The translations under genes were made by a program, and so were the position numbers. The notes beneath the pieces are model-generated. The model made no database searches, was not told the DNA's origin, and was given only the letters and a program-made list of their open reading frames with translations. 35,976 nucleotides of DNA from Holophagales bacterium UBA5704 (GTDB lineage: Bacteria > Acidobacteriota > Thermoanaerobaculia > Multivoradales > UBA5704): assembly GCA_002420005.1 (NCBI GenBank), contig DIHE01000152.1, positions 1-35,976 on the forward strand, given 5' to 3'. Below, one piece after another: positions 8,572-16,577 of the stretch. Every line of letters begins with the position of its first letter. Positions within the stretch are counted from its first letter, which is position 1.

Positions 8572-8606
8572 CCATCTTGAGATCACAAACTGTGATCTCA
8601 AGATGG
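8572..8606. repeat. palindrome copy 2 of the ORF6N-linked family (perfect)
   Basis: A perfect 35-bp palindrome with 16-bp arms (CCATCTTGAGATCACA and its exact complement) and a 3-nt centre AAC. It ends 16 bp before the ORF6N start codon, where it would cover the promoter or leader and fold just upstream of the AGGAG ribosome binding site (8609-8613). Its position suggests autoregulation by the downstream DNA-binding protein. Confidence 0.88.
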
Positions 8607-8622
8607 CCAGGAGAGGTCAAGG

Positions 8623-9129
8623 ATGGGACAGGTACGGGCACTGGTCCCCGCCGAGGTGGTCGAGAGCGTCATCGTGGTCGTCCGGGGAGAGAAGGTTCTC
8701 CTGGACCGGGACATCGCCCGCCTCTACGAGGTGGAGACGAGGACCCTCATGCAAGCCGTAAAAAGGAACAAGGAGCGCTTTCCCAAAGACTTCATGCTCC
8801 AGCTCACCGTCGAGGAGGCGGCCGACTTGAGGTGCCAAATTGGTACCTCAAGTTGGGGCGGTCGTCGCTACCGGCCTTATGCCTTCACCGAGCAGGGGGT
8901 GGCGATGCTCTCCGGGGTGCTGCGGAGCGAGCGGGCGGTGCGGGTCAACGTCGAGATCATGCGCGCCTTCGTCCGGCTGCGGAGGCTGGCCGCGTCGCGG
9001 GAGGATCTGGCGCAGAAGATCGAGGACCTGGAGGAGAAGTACGACTCCCAGTTCAGCGTCGTCTTCGACGCGCTGCGGGAGCTCATGGCGGCGCCGGACC
9101 CTGCGGATCGGCCGATCGGTTTCGAGTGA
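8623..9129 (+). CDS. ORF6N-domain DNA-binding protein
   Basis: A 168-residue protein with an N-terminal ORF6N domain (about 8-105), the KilA-N-associated module found in phage antirepressor-like and bacterial regulators. Visible signatures are VLLDRDIARLYEVETRTLMQ, the AVKRNKERFPKDFMLQLT block, LRCQIGTSSWGGRR (69-82) and YAFTEQGVAMLSGVL. The C-terminal 60 residues are helical and probably coiled coil (REDLAQKIEDLEEKYDSQF). AGGAG lies 9 nt upstream of ATG 8623. The DNA encoding the LRCQIGTSS peptide is itself a palindrome of the same kind as two upstream copies. Probably a transcription regulator of its own gene; targets elsewhere are unknown. Monocistronic, convergent with the YdjC operon. 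Confidence 0.9.
   Translation: MGQVRALVPAEVVESVIVVVRGEKVLLDRDIARLYEVETRTLMQAVKRNKERFPKDFMLQLTVEEAADLRCQIGTSSWGGRRYRPYAFTEQGVAMLSGVLRSERAVRVNVEIMRAFVRLRRLAASREDLAQKIEDLEEKYDSQFSVVFDALRELMAAPDPADRPIGFE
8826..8852. repeat. palindrome copy 3, inside the ORF6N coding sequence
   Basis: Arms CTTGAGGTGCCA (8826-8837) and TGGTACCTCAAG (8841-8852) with centre AAT and one arm mismatch. It has the same length and outer half-site (CTTGAG / CTCAAG) as the two leader palindromes but different inner bases. It encodes the conserved peptide LRCQIGTSS in frame. Confidence 0.8.
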
Positions 9130-9147
9130 TTCCAGGCTCGGGAGGGT

Positions 9148-9211
9148 AAAAAGCGGGGGCCGGCGGGAGGCCTTGCGACCCCCTCCTGGCGCCGCTGCCG
9201 GCCCCGTTGTT
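9148..9211. terminator. strong bidirectional intrinsic terminator
   Basis: GGGGCCGGC (9156-9164) pairs with GCCGGCCCC (9197-9205), and inside it GGGAGG (9165-9170) pairs with CCCTCC (9181-9186). On the minus strand the stem is followed by TTTTT (complement of 9148-9152), ending the YdjC operon. On the plus strand it is followed by GTTGTTCTGTT, ending the ORF6N transcript. It sits exactly between the two convergent stop codons. Confidence 0.75.
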
Positions 9212-9214
9212 CTG

Positions 9215-10069
9215 TTAGACGGCCGTGCCGGCGATTTTGTTGAGTGCGGAGAACGAGGTCAGCTCGATCCCCCGGCTGCGCAGCCGCTCGGGCATCCGTG
9301 GGTCGCAGAGCGCCGCCGTCTCCGCCTCCCAGGCATACCCCCAGTCGTAGGCGCGGGCGAGATCTTCTTGCCCGAGGCCGGGATGGCAGACCAGCTCGGA
9401 CAGCGGGCCCGCCTGCGCGAGCGAGCGGTCGAGCGTTTCCACGGTCAGATGGCCGGCGGTAAGCACGCCGATCGTCCGCTCCGGGGTCGCCGGACCCCCG
9501 GCCGGCAGCCGGCTGCGCGCGCGGCGGCCGAGGGCGTTGAGCAGGGCGATCTGCGCCGCGCGCGGGGTGAACGGCAGGGCGGCGGCGGGCTCCGCGGGGA
9601 TGCGCACCCAGGGGATGCGGTGCTCTTGCGCCAGGGCGAGGACGATCTCGAACAACCCCGGAAGCACGTGCAGATGCTGATGGGCGTTCAGGTGGATGAC
9701 CGGCAGGCCGGCGGCGAGCAGGCGCTCGATCTGGCGCCGCAGCTCCCGCTCGGTCTCGTCCGGACGGATCCGCCCGAGCAGCCAGCGCCGCGCGAAAACC
9801 GGCCAGGCGGCGAGCAGCCGGCCGTCCCTTCCGACCAGCGAGCGCACCTCGGCGGGCGGCGACAGGGGTGCCTCCCCCACCAGGGTGAGATGGGCGCCGA
9901 CATCGAGCGCCGGCCGCTCGCGCAAGGCGGGGACGGCGGCGTCGAAGGATCGGCCGTTCGGGGAGACGGCGACCGCGGTGACCAGGCCGCCGTCGTGCGC
10001 CGCGAGCGCGCCCGCGGTCATGCCGGGATGGAGGCCGACGTCGTCGGCGGTGACGAGGAGCCGCTTCAA
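9215..10069 (-). CDS. YdjC/ChbG-family carbohydrate deacetylase (NaxD-like)
   Basis: A 284-residue member of the YdjC (ChbG/HpnK/NaxD) family, metal-dependent deacetylases acting on N-acetylated sugars, including lipid-linked ones. It starts LKRLLVTADDVG, with the metal/catalytic pair Asp9-Asp10, then His60 in DVGAHLTL and the His130/His132 motif LNAHQHLHVLPG, all as expected. The TTG start at 10069 shares four bases (TTGA) with the stop of the upstream GT2 gene, which argues for translational coupling; the longer frame upstream is a shadow of that gene. It is the last gene of a GT-C, GT2, YdjC operon. Removing the acetyl group from an undecaprenyl-phosphate aminosugar made by the GT2 partner is the natural inference. 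Confidence 0.87.
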   Translation of the reverse strand: MKRLLVTADDVGLHPGMTAGALAAHDGGLVTAVAVSPNGRSFDAAVPALRERPALDVGAHLTLVGEAPLSPPAEVRSLVGRDGRLLAAWPVFARRWLLGRIRPDETERELRRQIERLLAAGLPVIHLNAHQHLHVLPGLFEIVLALAQEHRIPWVRIPAEPAAALPFTPRAAQIALLNALGRRARSRLPAGGPATPERTIGVLTAGHLTVETLDRSLAQAGPLSELVCHPGLGQEDLARAYDWGYAWEAETAALCDPRMPERLRSRGIELTSFSALNKIAGTAV

Positions 10070-10854
10070 GCCGGGCTTCGCCGGCCGACGGCCGTGGGGG
10101 CCGCGGCGGTCACGGCGACCTCCGGGATGCGCCGCTGCGGCCGGCGCATCTCGGGATAGAGCCGGACCAGCTCGCGCAGGATCTTGACGATCACCCCGGG
10201 CGAGGAGAGGGTGGACAGGCCGCGGCTGCGCGGGAAGTAGTCGAGCCCGAGCTGTTGGATCACGAATCCCAGGTTGCGCGCTTTGACGATCAGCTCGGCG
10301 TCGATCAGCGAGCCCTCGGAGCGCAGCTCGACCGCCTGGAGCACTTCGAGGCGCATCAGCTTGAACGAAAAATTGATGTCTCGGTGCGGCCAACCGAACA
10401 GAAAGCCGATGAGGGTGTTGTAGAGGTAGGAATAGACCGTGCGGCGGAAGCCCTCGGTCGTCCGGTCGAGCCGGTAGCCCGCGATCACGTCGGCCCGGGT
10501 GACGCGCAGGGCCTGGATGGCGCGGCCGATGACGTGCGGATCGAACGGCAGGTCGGCGTCCATGTAGACGACCAGGCTGCGGGTGGCGGCGGCGTAGCCG
10601 GTGCGCAGGGTGGCGCCGAGCTTCTGGTTCTTCGCGTGCTGCAACAGGCGGATGCGCGGATCGGCCGTGGCCAGCTGTTCGACGAGCGCGGCCGAGCGGT
10701 CGGTCGAGGCGTCGTTGACGATGATGATCTCCCAGTCGTCGCTGCAGGCGTCGAGCGCCTCGGCGGCGCAGGCGATGGCATGCTCGATGTTCTCCTCCTC
10801 ATTGAACATCGGGATGACGAGCGACACGGACGGGCGGGCGGCGATGCTGGACAT
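10066..10854 (-). CDS. family 2 glycosyltransferase, dolichyl/undecaprenyl-phosphate sugar synthase type
   Basis: A 262-residue GT-A fold enzyme. The N-terminus SLVIPMFNEEENI (11-23), the nucleotide-binding VNDASTD (47-53), the metal-binding DAD (99-101) in VYMDADLPFDP, and DINFSFKLMRLEVL match dolichol-phosphate-mannose synthase/ArnC/FlmF relatives. No C-terminal transmembrane pair is evident, so it probably works at the inner face of the membrane as a soluble or peripheral enzyme. It sits 18 bp after the GT-C gene and overlaps the YdjC start by 4 bp. Expected to charge undecaprenyl phosphate with a sugar that the GT-C partner then uses outside. Sugar identity is not readable from sequence. 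Confidence 0.88.
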   Translation of the reverse strand: MSSIAARPSVSLVIPMFNEEENIEHAIACAAEALDACSDDWEIIIVNDASTDRSAALVEQLATADPRIRLLQHAKNQKLGATLRTGYAAATRSLVVYMDADLPFDPHVIGRAIQALRVTRADVIAGYRLDRTTEGFRRTVYSYLYNTLIGFLFGWPHRDINFSFKLMRLEVLQAVELRSEGSLIDAELIVKARNLGFVIQQLGLDYFPRSRGLSTLSSPGVIVKILRELVRLYPEMRRPQRRIPEVAVTAAAPTAVGRRSPA

Positions 10855-10872
10855 AGCGTTCCTTCTGTTGCC

Positions 10873-12699
10873 TCAAGGGCCGAGCAGCTCCACGGCATGA
10901 AGCTGGACGGCGATCCGGCGGGGATCGCCACCGATCCCCGCCTCCACCGGGACGAAGCTCTGCGCGCTCTGCACCGCGATCTCGACCGCCTCCGCGGCGG
11001 GGAGCGCGAGGACGATCCGCCGCGCCTCGCCGCGCGGCACCTCGACCGTGGTGGCGGGGCTCCCCGCCACGGTGAGCTGCACAGAGACCGCGGCGACCAG
11101 GACCTCGGCGGGCAGGCCCAGGGTCACGGCGACGGAGCGCGTCCTCGGCGGCCGGGGAAAGACGCGGAAGGCGGCGTCCTCGGCCAGCCAGCGGAAGCCG
11201 GCCCCGCCGGGCCGCGGCTCATAGGCATGCAGCCCGCGCACCGCCTCGTAACGCTGCTCCACCGGGATCGGGGAGAGCGACGTCACCCGGTACAGATCTC
11301 GCGTGAGCTTGCCATAAGTATCGCTCGGGGGCCAGAGGAAGGTGGTCGCCCCCGGCAGGGCGGTCTCCCCGAAGATGAACAGCGGCTTCTCGGGGCGGTT
11401 CGCGAAGCGCTGCATCCCCTCCTCGTAGGGGAAGCGGGTGAAGCGGGGCAGGAGGTACGCGGCATGCGCGGCGTAGTCCTTCTCCACCAGCAGGACGGTG
11501 CTGCGCGGCAGGTGGGTCCGCACCCAGTCCGCCGCCTGCACCGGGGGCGACGGCGAGCCGGAGCGGGGTTCGAGGAGCGGCGCGGCGTACAGCCAGAATC
11601 CGGTGGCGAGGGCGGCGAGCGCGCCCCAGGCGGCGGCCGGCACCCGCGCCCGCCGCGCCAGCGCATCGAGCCCCACCGCGGCGGCGAAGGCGACCCCGAG
11701 CAGGGACGGGATGGCGTAGCGCACAGCGTCGCGCGGATTCATGATCCCCAGGCAGAACCCGAGCTCGATCGCGATCAGCAACGCGAACGGCAGGAGGACC
11801 TTCCACTGCGCCCGCCGCCACGCCAACACTCCGAGACCGGCGGCGGCCAGGGCGAGCACCGGCAAGGCCGTCCACTTCTGGCCCCAGGGGTGGGCGAGGA
11901 AACGGGTGGCGATCGCGACCGCCGACTGGCCGGCCCGCGGCACCGTGGTGTCCCACTGGGCCACGGCGCCGGCCTGCTTGGTCAGGAAACGGACGAGCCC
12001 GTCGGGACCGCCCACCGCGAGGAGCAGGGGGACGAACCAAAGCAGGCAGACGACGGTGAACGCGCCGAGCAGCGCGGCGCGGCGGCGCCAGCTTCCGGCC
12101 AGCCACAAGGTGATGGCAAGCGCCGGCAGGACGGACACCGCGAGCTGCGGCCGGCACCCGACGGCCGCGGCGGCAAAGGCACCGGCGGCGAGCGCCGCGG
12201 CGGGCGCACCGTTCCCCGGCAGCCGGGCCGCCGCCGCCAGGAAGAGGGAGAGAAACAGTGCAGCGGGGACGTCCGACAAGGCGAGCGGGCCATAGATGAG
12301 CAGCGTCGGCGAGAGATGAAACAGCAGCGCGCCGCCGACCGCGAGGCCCTCGGCACCGGGCGAGCCCGCAAGACCGCCGAGCCGCCGGAACGCCGAAACC
12401 AGCGCCGCATACCCGGCGAGCGAGGCGGCGACGCTCAGCGCCACGAGGCCCCAGAAAGGATTGCCGACGACGAAGGCGAAGGCCTTGCCGAGCCCGATGA
12501 ACAGCGGGTAGCCGGGCGGATGCGGATGATGGCGGAGCGGATCGAAGGCCTCGACGCCCTGGAGGAACAGGATCTCGTCCCACTCCCAGAGACTCTCGGG
12601 GAGGGTGAGGAGCCGGGCCGCCGCCACGGCGAGCAAGCCCGCGAGGGCGGGCAGGGTGACGCCGCGAACGGCAAAACGCGAATGGGATGTCGGGCTCAT
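10873..12699 (-). CDS. GT-C/ArnT-like membrane glycosyltransferase
   Basis: A 608-residue polytopic membrane protein. It shows the GT39/ArnT-type first external loop with an acidic motif, WEWDEILFLQ (Trp38, Trp40, Asp41, Glu42), followed by HPHPPGYPLFIGLGKAF. The PPGYP segment recurs in many such transferases. About ten or more helices precede a C-terminal soluble domain of about 200 residues, presumed periplasmic. First gene of the minus-strand operon and divergent from the methyltransferase, with 36 bp between starts, so both promoters are compressed. Likely transfers a sugar from undecaprenyl phosphate to a lipid or glycan on the periplasmic side. The acceptor is unknown; lipid A is an attractive candidate because of the operon partners. 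Confidence 0.78.
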   Translation of the reverse strand: MSPTSHSRFAVRGVTLPALAGLLAVAAARLLTLPESLWEWDEILFLQGVEAFDPLRHHPHPPGYPLFIGLGKAFAFVVGNPFWGLVALSVAASLAGYAALVSAFRRLGGLAGSPGAEGLAVGGALLFHLSPTLLIYGPLALSDVPAALFLSLFLAAAARLPGNGAPAAALAAGAFAAAAVGCRPQLAVSVLPALAITLWLAGSWRRRAALLGAFTVVCLLWFVPLLLAVGGPDGLVRFLTKQAGAVAQWDTTVPRAGQSAVAIATRFLAHPWGQKWTALPVLALAAAGLGVLAWRRAQWKVLLPFALLIAIELGFCLGIMNPRDAVRYAIPSLLGVAFAAAVGLDALARRARVPAAAWGALAALATGFWLYAAPLLEPRSGSPSPPVQAADWVRTHLPRSTVLLVEKDYAAHAAYLLPRFTRFPYEEGMQRFANRPEKPLFIFGETALPGATTFLWPPSDTYGKLTRDLYRVTSLSPIPVEQRYEAVRGLHAYEPRPGGAGFRWLAEDAAFRVFPRPPRTRSVAVTLGLPAEVLVAAVSVQLTVAGSPATTVEVPRGEARRIVLALPAAEAVEIAVQSAQSFVPVEAGIGGDPRRIAVQLHAVELLGP

Positions 12700-12735
12700 G
12701 ACCGCGGGGCGGCATTATATCCTTGCCGGCCGATC

Positions 12736-13413
12736 ATGTCCTTGGGATTCTTCACCGCCTTGTCGTTGGTCCGCCGCGCCGGTGCCGGCCTGGCTCCCGC
12801 GGCGCAGCTGCACGTGATCGGCCGCTTCCTCAGCTGTCCGTTCCTGCGCGTTCTGCGCCATCTTCCCCCGGAGGCCCACCTGCTCGACCTCGGCGCCGGC
12901 CATGGCACGTTCGCCCGGTTGGCGGCGGAGGACGGAGCCGTCCGGGCGGTGGCGGTGGAGCCGGACCTGCGCAAGACCCTGGCCACCGGCCGCCATCCGC
13001 GGGTGCGCTTCGTCACCGGGTATGCAGAGACCGTGGGCGGCACGTTCGACGCCGTGACCCTCCTCGATGTCCTCTACCGCATCCCGCTCGCCGGCTGGGA
13101 TCCGATCCTGCAGACCGCCTTCGACCGGCTGCGCCCCGGTGGCGTCCTGCTCGTCAAGGAGATCGATCCGGCCCACCGCCTGAAGGGAGCCTGGAACCGC
13201 GCCCAGGAGAAGATCGCCGACCTGCTCGGCATGACCCTGGGCGACGCCTTCAGCTACGAAACCCGCGAAGCCTTCTCGGAGCGCCTCGGCCGCCTCGGCT
13301 TCGAAGGCTGCGAAGCGATCGAAATGGGCGCCGGATACCCACATGCCCACATTCTCTACAAGGCGCAGAGGCCCGGCCACGCGCTTGTACACGGTGCCGG
13401 CCAACCGCTATAG
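12736..13413 (+). CDS. class I SAM-dependent methyltransferase
   Basis: A 225-residue Rossmann-fold methyltransferase. Motif I is HLLDLGAGHGTFARLA (48-63), an acidic residue ends strand 2 (AVEPDL), and FDAVTLLDVLYRIP and LRPGGVLLVKEID follow at the expected spacing. The N-terminal 45 residues are partly hydrophobic and could help membrane docking. Substrate unknown; quinone-, sugar- and lipid-directed enzymes share this fold. It is the first gene of the eight-gene operon that runs to the peptide synthetase; the next gene starts 22 bp downstream. Whether it really belongs to the pathway or is a neighbour sharing the promoter cannot be decided here. Confidence 0.82.
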   Translation: MSLGFFTALSLVRRAGAGLAPAAQLHVIGRFLSCPFLRVLRHLPPEAHLLDLGAGHGTFARLAAEDGAVRAVAVEPDLRKTLATGRHPRVRFVTGYAETVGGTFDAVTLLDVLYRIPLAGWDPILQTAFDRLRPGGVLLVKEIDPAHRLKGAWNRAQEKIADLLGMTLGDAFSYETREAFSERLGRLGFEGCEAIEMGAGYPHAHILYKAQRPGHALVHGAGQPL

Positions 13414-13435
13414 TCCCTTGCAGCCTGGAGGTTCT

Positions 13436-14812
13436 ATGGCAACGATCGACCTGGCAGCAGAGACTCGACACGGCACGGATCGGCAGGACGGCTCGCAGCT
13501 CGCCATTCATGGGGGGCGGCCGGTCGTGGGACGAGGAGAGATCGACGAGCAGTGGCCGTTGGTCAGCGAGGGCGACATCGCGGCGGTCACCGCCACCTTG
13601 CGTTCCGGCAAGCTCACCTGGATCAACAACGAAACTGTTCCGGCCCTCGAACGGGCCTGGGCGGAGTACGTCGGCACACGATTCTGTATCGCCTTCAACA
13701 GTGGCACCTCCGCCCTGCAAGCCGCGGTCGCGGCGGCCGGCGTCGAGCCCGGCGACGAGGTGCTGGTGCCGGCCTTGACCTTCATGGCCTCGGCGGCGGC
13801 CATCGTTCATCACCAGGGCCTGCCCGTCTTCGTCGATGTCGATCCCTGGACGTACAACCTGGACCCGGCGCTCCTCGCCGGGCAGATCACCGGGAGGACG
13901 CGGGCGGTGATGGCGGTCCATCTGAGCGGTCTCCCGGCGCCGATGGACGAGATTCTGGACTTTGCGCGGCCGCGCGGCCTCAAGGTGATCGAAGATCTGT
14001 CCCAGGCCGCCGGAGCGACCTACAAGGGACGGAAAGTCGGCTCGATCGGCGATGTCGGGGCGTGCAGCATCATGGCGGGAAAAAACCTGCCGACCGCCGG
14101 CGAAGGTGGCCTTCTGACCACCGACGACGCCGAGATGCGCAATCGCGCCGACCAATTGAAGATGTTCGGCGAGCGCATCGCCGAATCCGGCGAGCGCGAG
14201 TTCAACGTCGCCACGATGAGCATGAACTACCGGTTCAGCTCGATCCTGGCCTCCTTCACCCTGAGCCAGCTCGAGCGCCTCGACGACTACTCCACCCGGG
14301 TTCAGGAAGGGGCGCGCTACCTGTCGCGAGGCATGGCCGAGATTCCCGGCCTGCTGCCGCCGTTCGTGCCGGAGGGGAGCGCGCACGTGTACCACCACTT
14401 CCGCTTCCGGGTCGATCCCAAGGCCGCCGGCATCGACCTGCCGGTCGGCCGCTTCCGCAAGGCGTTGCAGGACCTGGTGTCCGCAGAAGGCGTGCCGCTC
14501 AAGCAGTACCAGAACCGGCCGGTGGCGGGGCAGTGGCTCTTCCAGGAGCAACGCGGCTGCCCGTGGCGGTGCGGGCATGCCAGCCGCGAGATCCGCTATG
14601 ACATCCACGACTACCCGCAGACCCTGGACGTCCTGCGCAGCTCGCTGCTGATCGGCAACCGCCTGTGCATGGCGACCTTCTTCGAGAAGCGCAACCTGGA
14701 CCTCTACCTGGAGGCCTTCCACAAGGTTTTCCGTCACCGCGACGAGCTGGTCGCCTACGGCCGGGCGCTCGACTACCGCGAGCCGTGGGAAGAGGAGCTG
14801 CGGGTGTCATGA
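13436..14812 (+). CDS. DegT/DnrJ/EryC1/StrS-family aminotransferase, long form
   Basis: A 458-residue PLP aminotransferase, about 80 longer than the family norm. The N-terminus LAIHGGRPVV and WPLVSEGDIAAV resembles the AHBA synthase and scyllo-inosose aminotransferase branch rather than simple dTDP-sugar enzymes. Visible are FNSGTSALQAAVAAAG, VIEDLSQAAGATYKG and the PLP lysine Lys216 in IMAGKNLPTAGEGG. The extra length lies in the C-terminal third, with a Cys-containing patch GCPWRCGHA. GGAGG sits 5 nt before ATG 13436. Its ATGA stop-start overlap with the transketolase N half implies coupled translation. It probably aminates a keto-sugar or cyclitol made with the transketolase; substrate not known. 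Confidence 0.88.
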   Translation: MATIDLAAETRHGTDRQDGSQLAIHGGRPVVGRGEIDEQWPLVSEGDIAAVTATLRSGKLTWINNETVPALERAWAEYVGTRFCIAFNSGTSALQAAVAAAGVEPGDEVLVPALTFMASAAAIVHHQGLPVFVDVDPWTYNLDPALLAGQITGRTRAVMAVHLSGLPAPMDEILDFARPRGLKVIEDLSQAAGATYKGRKVGSIGDVGACSIMAGKNLPTAGEGGLLTTDDAEMRNRADQLKMFGERIAESGEREFNVATMSMNYRFSSILASFTLSQLERLDDYSTRVQEGARYLSRGMAEIPGLLPPFVPEGSAHVYHHFRFRVDPKAAGIDLPVGRFRKALQDLVSAEGVPLKQYQNRPVAGQWLFQEQRGCPWRCGHASREIRYDIHDYPQTLDVLRSSLLIGNRLCMATFFEKRNLDLYLEAFHKVFRHRDELVAYGRALDYREPWEEELRVS

Positions 14813-15654
14813 GGGAGGCCGGCCAGCTCGCCTCCGTCCACCACGCGGCCGACACCCTGCGCCGTCACGTCATCGAGATGGCGGCCGATGCCGGCGCGCA
14901 CGTCGGCGGCTCGCTGTCGGTCGTCGACATCCTCGCGGTGCTCTATTTCGACGGCGTCCTGCGGGTCGATCCGGCCGATCCCCGCCGCGCCGATCGCGAT
15001 CACCTGATCTTCAGCAAGGGACACGCCAGCGCAGCTCTTTACGGGGCTCTCGCCGAGCGCGGGTTCTTTCCCCTCGCCGAGCTCGCTTCCTACAAGCGGA
15101 TGGGGAGCCGCCTCGCCGGCCACCCGTCGAAGAGCATCCCCGGCGTCGAGCTGGCGACCGGCTCGCTGGGCCATGGCCTGGCGGTGGGCAACGGGGTCGC
15201 CCTGGCCGGCAAGCACGACGGCGGCACGGCGCGCGTCTTCGTGGTGATGGGCGACGGCGAGTGCCAGGAGGGCGTGGTGTGGGAGGCGGCGATGGCCGCC
15301 GGGCACTACCGCCTGGACAATCTGGTGGCGATCGTCGACCGCAACGGCGTGCAGGAGGACGGCCCGACCGAGCACATCATGGCCCTGGAGCCGTTCGCCG
15401 ACAAATGGCGCGCCTTCAACTGGGAGGTCCGCGAAGTGGACGGCCACGACGTCGCCGCGCTCTCCGCGGCGCTGCATGCGGTGCCGTTCGCGGCGGGCAA
15501 GCCCTCGCTGCTGGTGGCCCGCACGGTCAAAGGCAAGGGCCTCTCCTTCGCCGAGAACACCCACACCTGGCACTACGGCAAGCTGAACCAGGAGCAGAAG
15601 GCGCAGGCGCTCGCCGAGCTGGCGGCGAGCCACGCCGGCCGGGACCGGCCATGA
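14809..15654 (+). CDS. transketolase-like N-terminal (pyrophosphate-domain) subunit
   Basis: A 281-residue stand-alone thiamine-diphosphate-binding half of a split transketolase. It carries SKGHASAALYGALAERG, the Mg/TPP motif GDGECQEG (148-155) followed after about 25 residues by VDRNG, and GHDVAALSAAL. These match the N half of transketolase and of split versions such as Rif15A-type subunits in antibiotic clusters. It needs a C-half partner; two candidates follow directly. Starts and ends in 4-bp ATGA overlaps with its neighbours. Would transfer a two-carbon ketol unit between sugars or onto a secondary-metabolite precursor; location in this operon favours the latter. Confidence 0.92.
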   Translation: MREAGQLASVHHAADTLRRHVIEMAADAGAHVGGSLSVVDILAVLYFDGVLRVDPADPRRADRDHLIFSKGHASAALYGALAERGFFPLAELASYKRMGSRLAGHPSKSIPGVELATGSLGHGLAVGNGVALAGKHDGGTARVFVVMGDGECQEGVVWEAAMAAGHYRLDNLVAIVDRNGVQEDGPTEHIMALEPFADKWRAFNWEVREVDGHDVAALSAALHAVPFAAGKPSLLVARTVKGKGLSFAENTHTWHYGKLNQEQKAQALAELAASHAGRDRP

Positions 15655-16577
15655 GGGCGGGCCGCCTCGCGCCGATGGCGGCCTGCCGCCTCGCCCAGCG
15701 GGAGCTGGCGCGCCGCGACGCGCGCGTCTTCGTTCTCGACGCCGATCCCGCCGCGGCCGAAGGTTTGGCCTTCGCAGTGGAATTCCCCGGGCGCCATGTG
15801 GCATGGACCGGAGCCGCGGCGAGCCTGATCGGCGCCGCGGGAGGCCTGGCCCTGGCCGGCAAGGTCCCGCTGGTCAACCTGCGGTCCACCTTCTCCCTGA
15901 TCCGGGCCTGTGAGCAGGTGCGGCTCGATCTCTGCTACCACCACGCCGACGTCAAGCTCTTCGCCCCTCTCGACGGTGTGATCGAGGATCTGGCGGTGGC
16001 GCGCAGCCTGCCCCAACTGACCGTTCTTGCTCCTGCCGATGCGGCTGCCGCCTACGAGGCGACGCTCGCCGCCGCCGCGCATCCGGGCCCTGTCTACCTG
16101 CGTCTGCCGCCGGGGGACGCACCGCCGGTCTACGAGGCGGACGGTGGCGCGCTGCACGGCTTCGCGATCGGCCGCGGCCTTGTGCTGCGCGAGGGCTCCG
16201 ATCTCACCCTGGTCGCCGCGGGGGCCGTCGTGGCCGAGGCCCTGGCCGCGGCGGAGCTGCTGCAGCGCGACGGCCTCGACGCCCGGGTCCTCGACATGTC
16301 GACGATCAAGCCGATCGATCGCGAGCTGCTGCGCCGGGCGGCCGGGGAGACGGGACGGATCGTGACCGTGGAAGAGCATCCGGTGCGCGGCGGCCTGGGC
16401 GGGGCGGTGGCCGAGGCGCTGGGCGACGAGCACCCGGTGCCGCTCTGCATCCTGGGGCTCCCGGACGGCGGCTATGGAGCCCAGGGGCCGCGCGCCGAAC
16501 TCCTGGGTCGTTGTGGCCTGGATGCGGCGGGCATCGCCGCCGCCGCCCGCCGCATGCTGGAATGGAGAGCCGCGTGA
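15651..16577 (+). CDS. degenerate transketolase C-half paralogue, probably non-catalytic
   Basis: A 308-residue homologue of the next gene, with the same pyrimidine-binding plus C-terminal transketolase layout. RACEQVRLDL, VLAPADA, GPVYLRL, IKPIDRELL and VTVEEHPVRGGLGGAVAE all align with the neighbour. Two key sites are lost. The catalytic Glu of the GIAEGD motif, which activates thiamine diphosphate, is replaced by Ala56 in TGAAASL. About 11 residues including the GSTHH motif before IEDLA are deleted. It should therefore not support catalysis alone and may be a structural or regulatory subunit. ATG 15651 overlaps the previous stop (ATGA). Kept intact with good coding quality, so it is not obviously a pseudogene. 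Confidence 0.85.
   Translation: MRAGRLAPMAACRLAQRELARRDARVFVLDADPAAAEGLAFAVEFPGRHVAWTGAAASLIGAAGGLALAGKVPLVNLRSTFSLIRACEQVRLDLCYHHADVKLFAPLDGVIEDLAVARSLPQLTVLAPADAAAAYEATLAAAAHPGPVYLRLPPGDAPPVYEADGGALHGFAIGRGLVLREGSDLTLVAAGAVVAEALAAAELLQRDGLDARVLDMSTIKPIDRELLRRAAGETGRIVTVEEHPVRGGLGGAVAEALGDEHPVPLCILGLPDGGYGAQGPRAELLGRCGLDAAGIAAAARRMLEWRAA

Noticed and set aside
9215..10393. Longer 392-codon version of the YdjC gene
   Set aside because: The first 108 codons are antiphase shadow of the GT2 gene; the YdjC fold begins at LKRLLVTADD with a TTGA stop-start overlap.
10255..13413. 1052-codon plus-strand frame across the GT2/GT-C genes
   Set aside because: Its last part is the real methyltransferase (from 12736). 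The rest is antisense to two well-supported genes, with low-complexity Arg/Gly/Asp-rich text.
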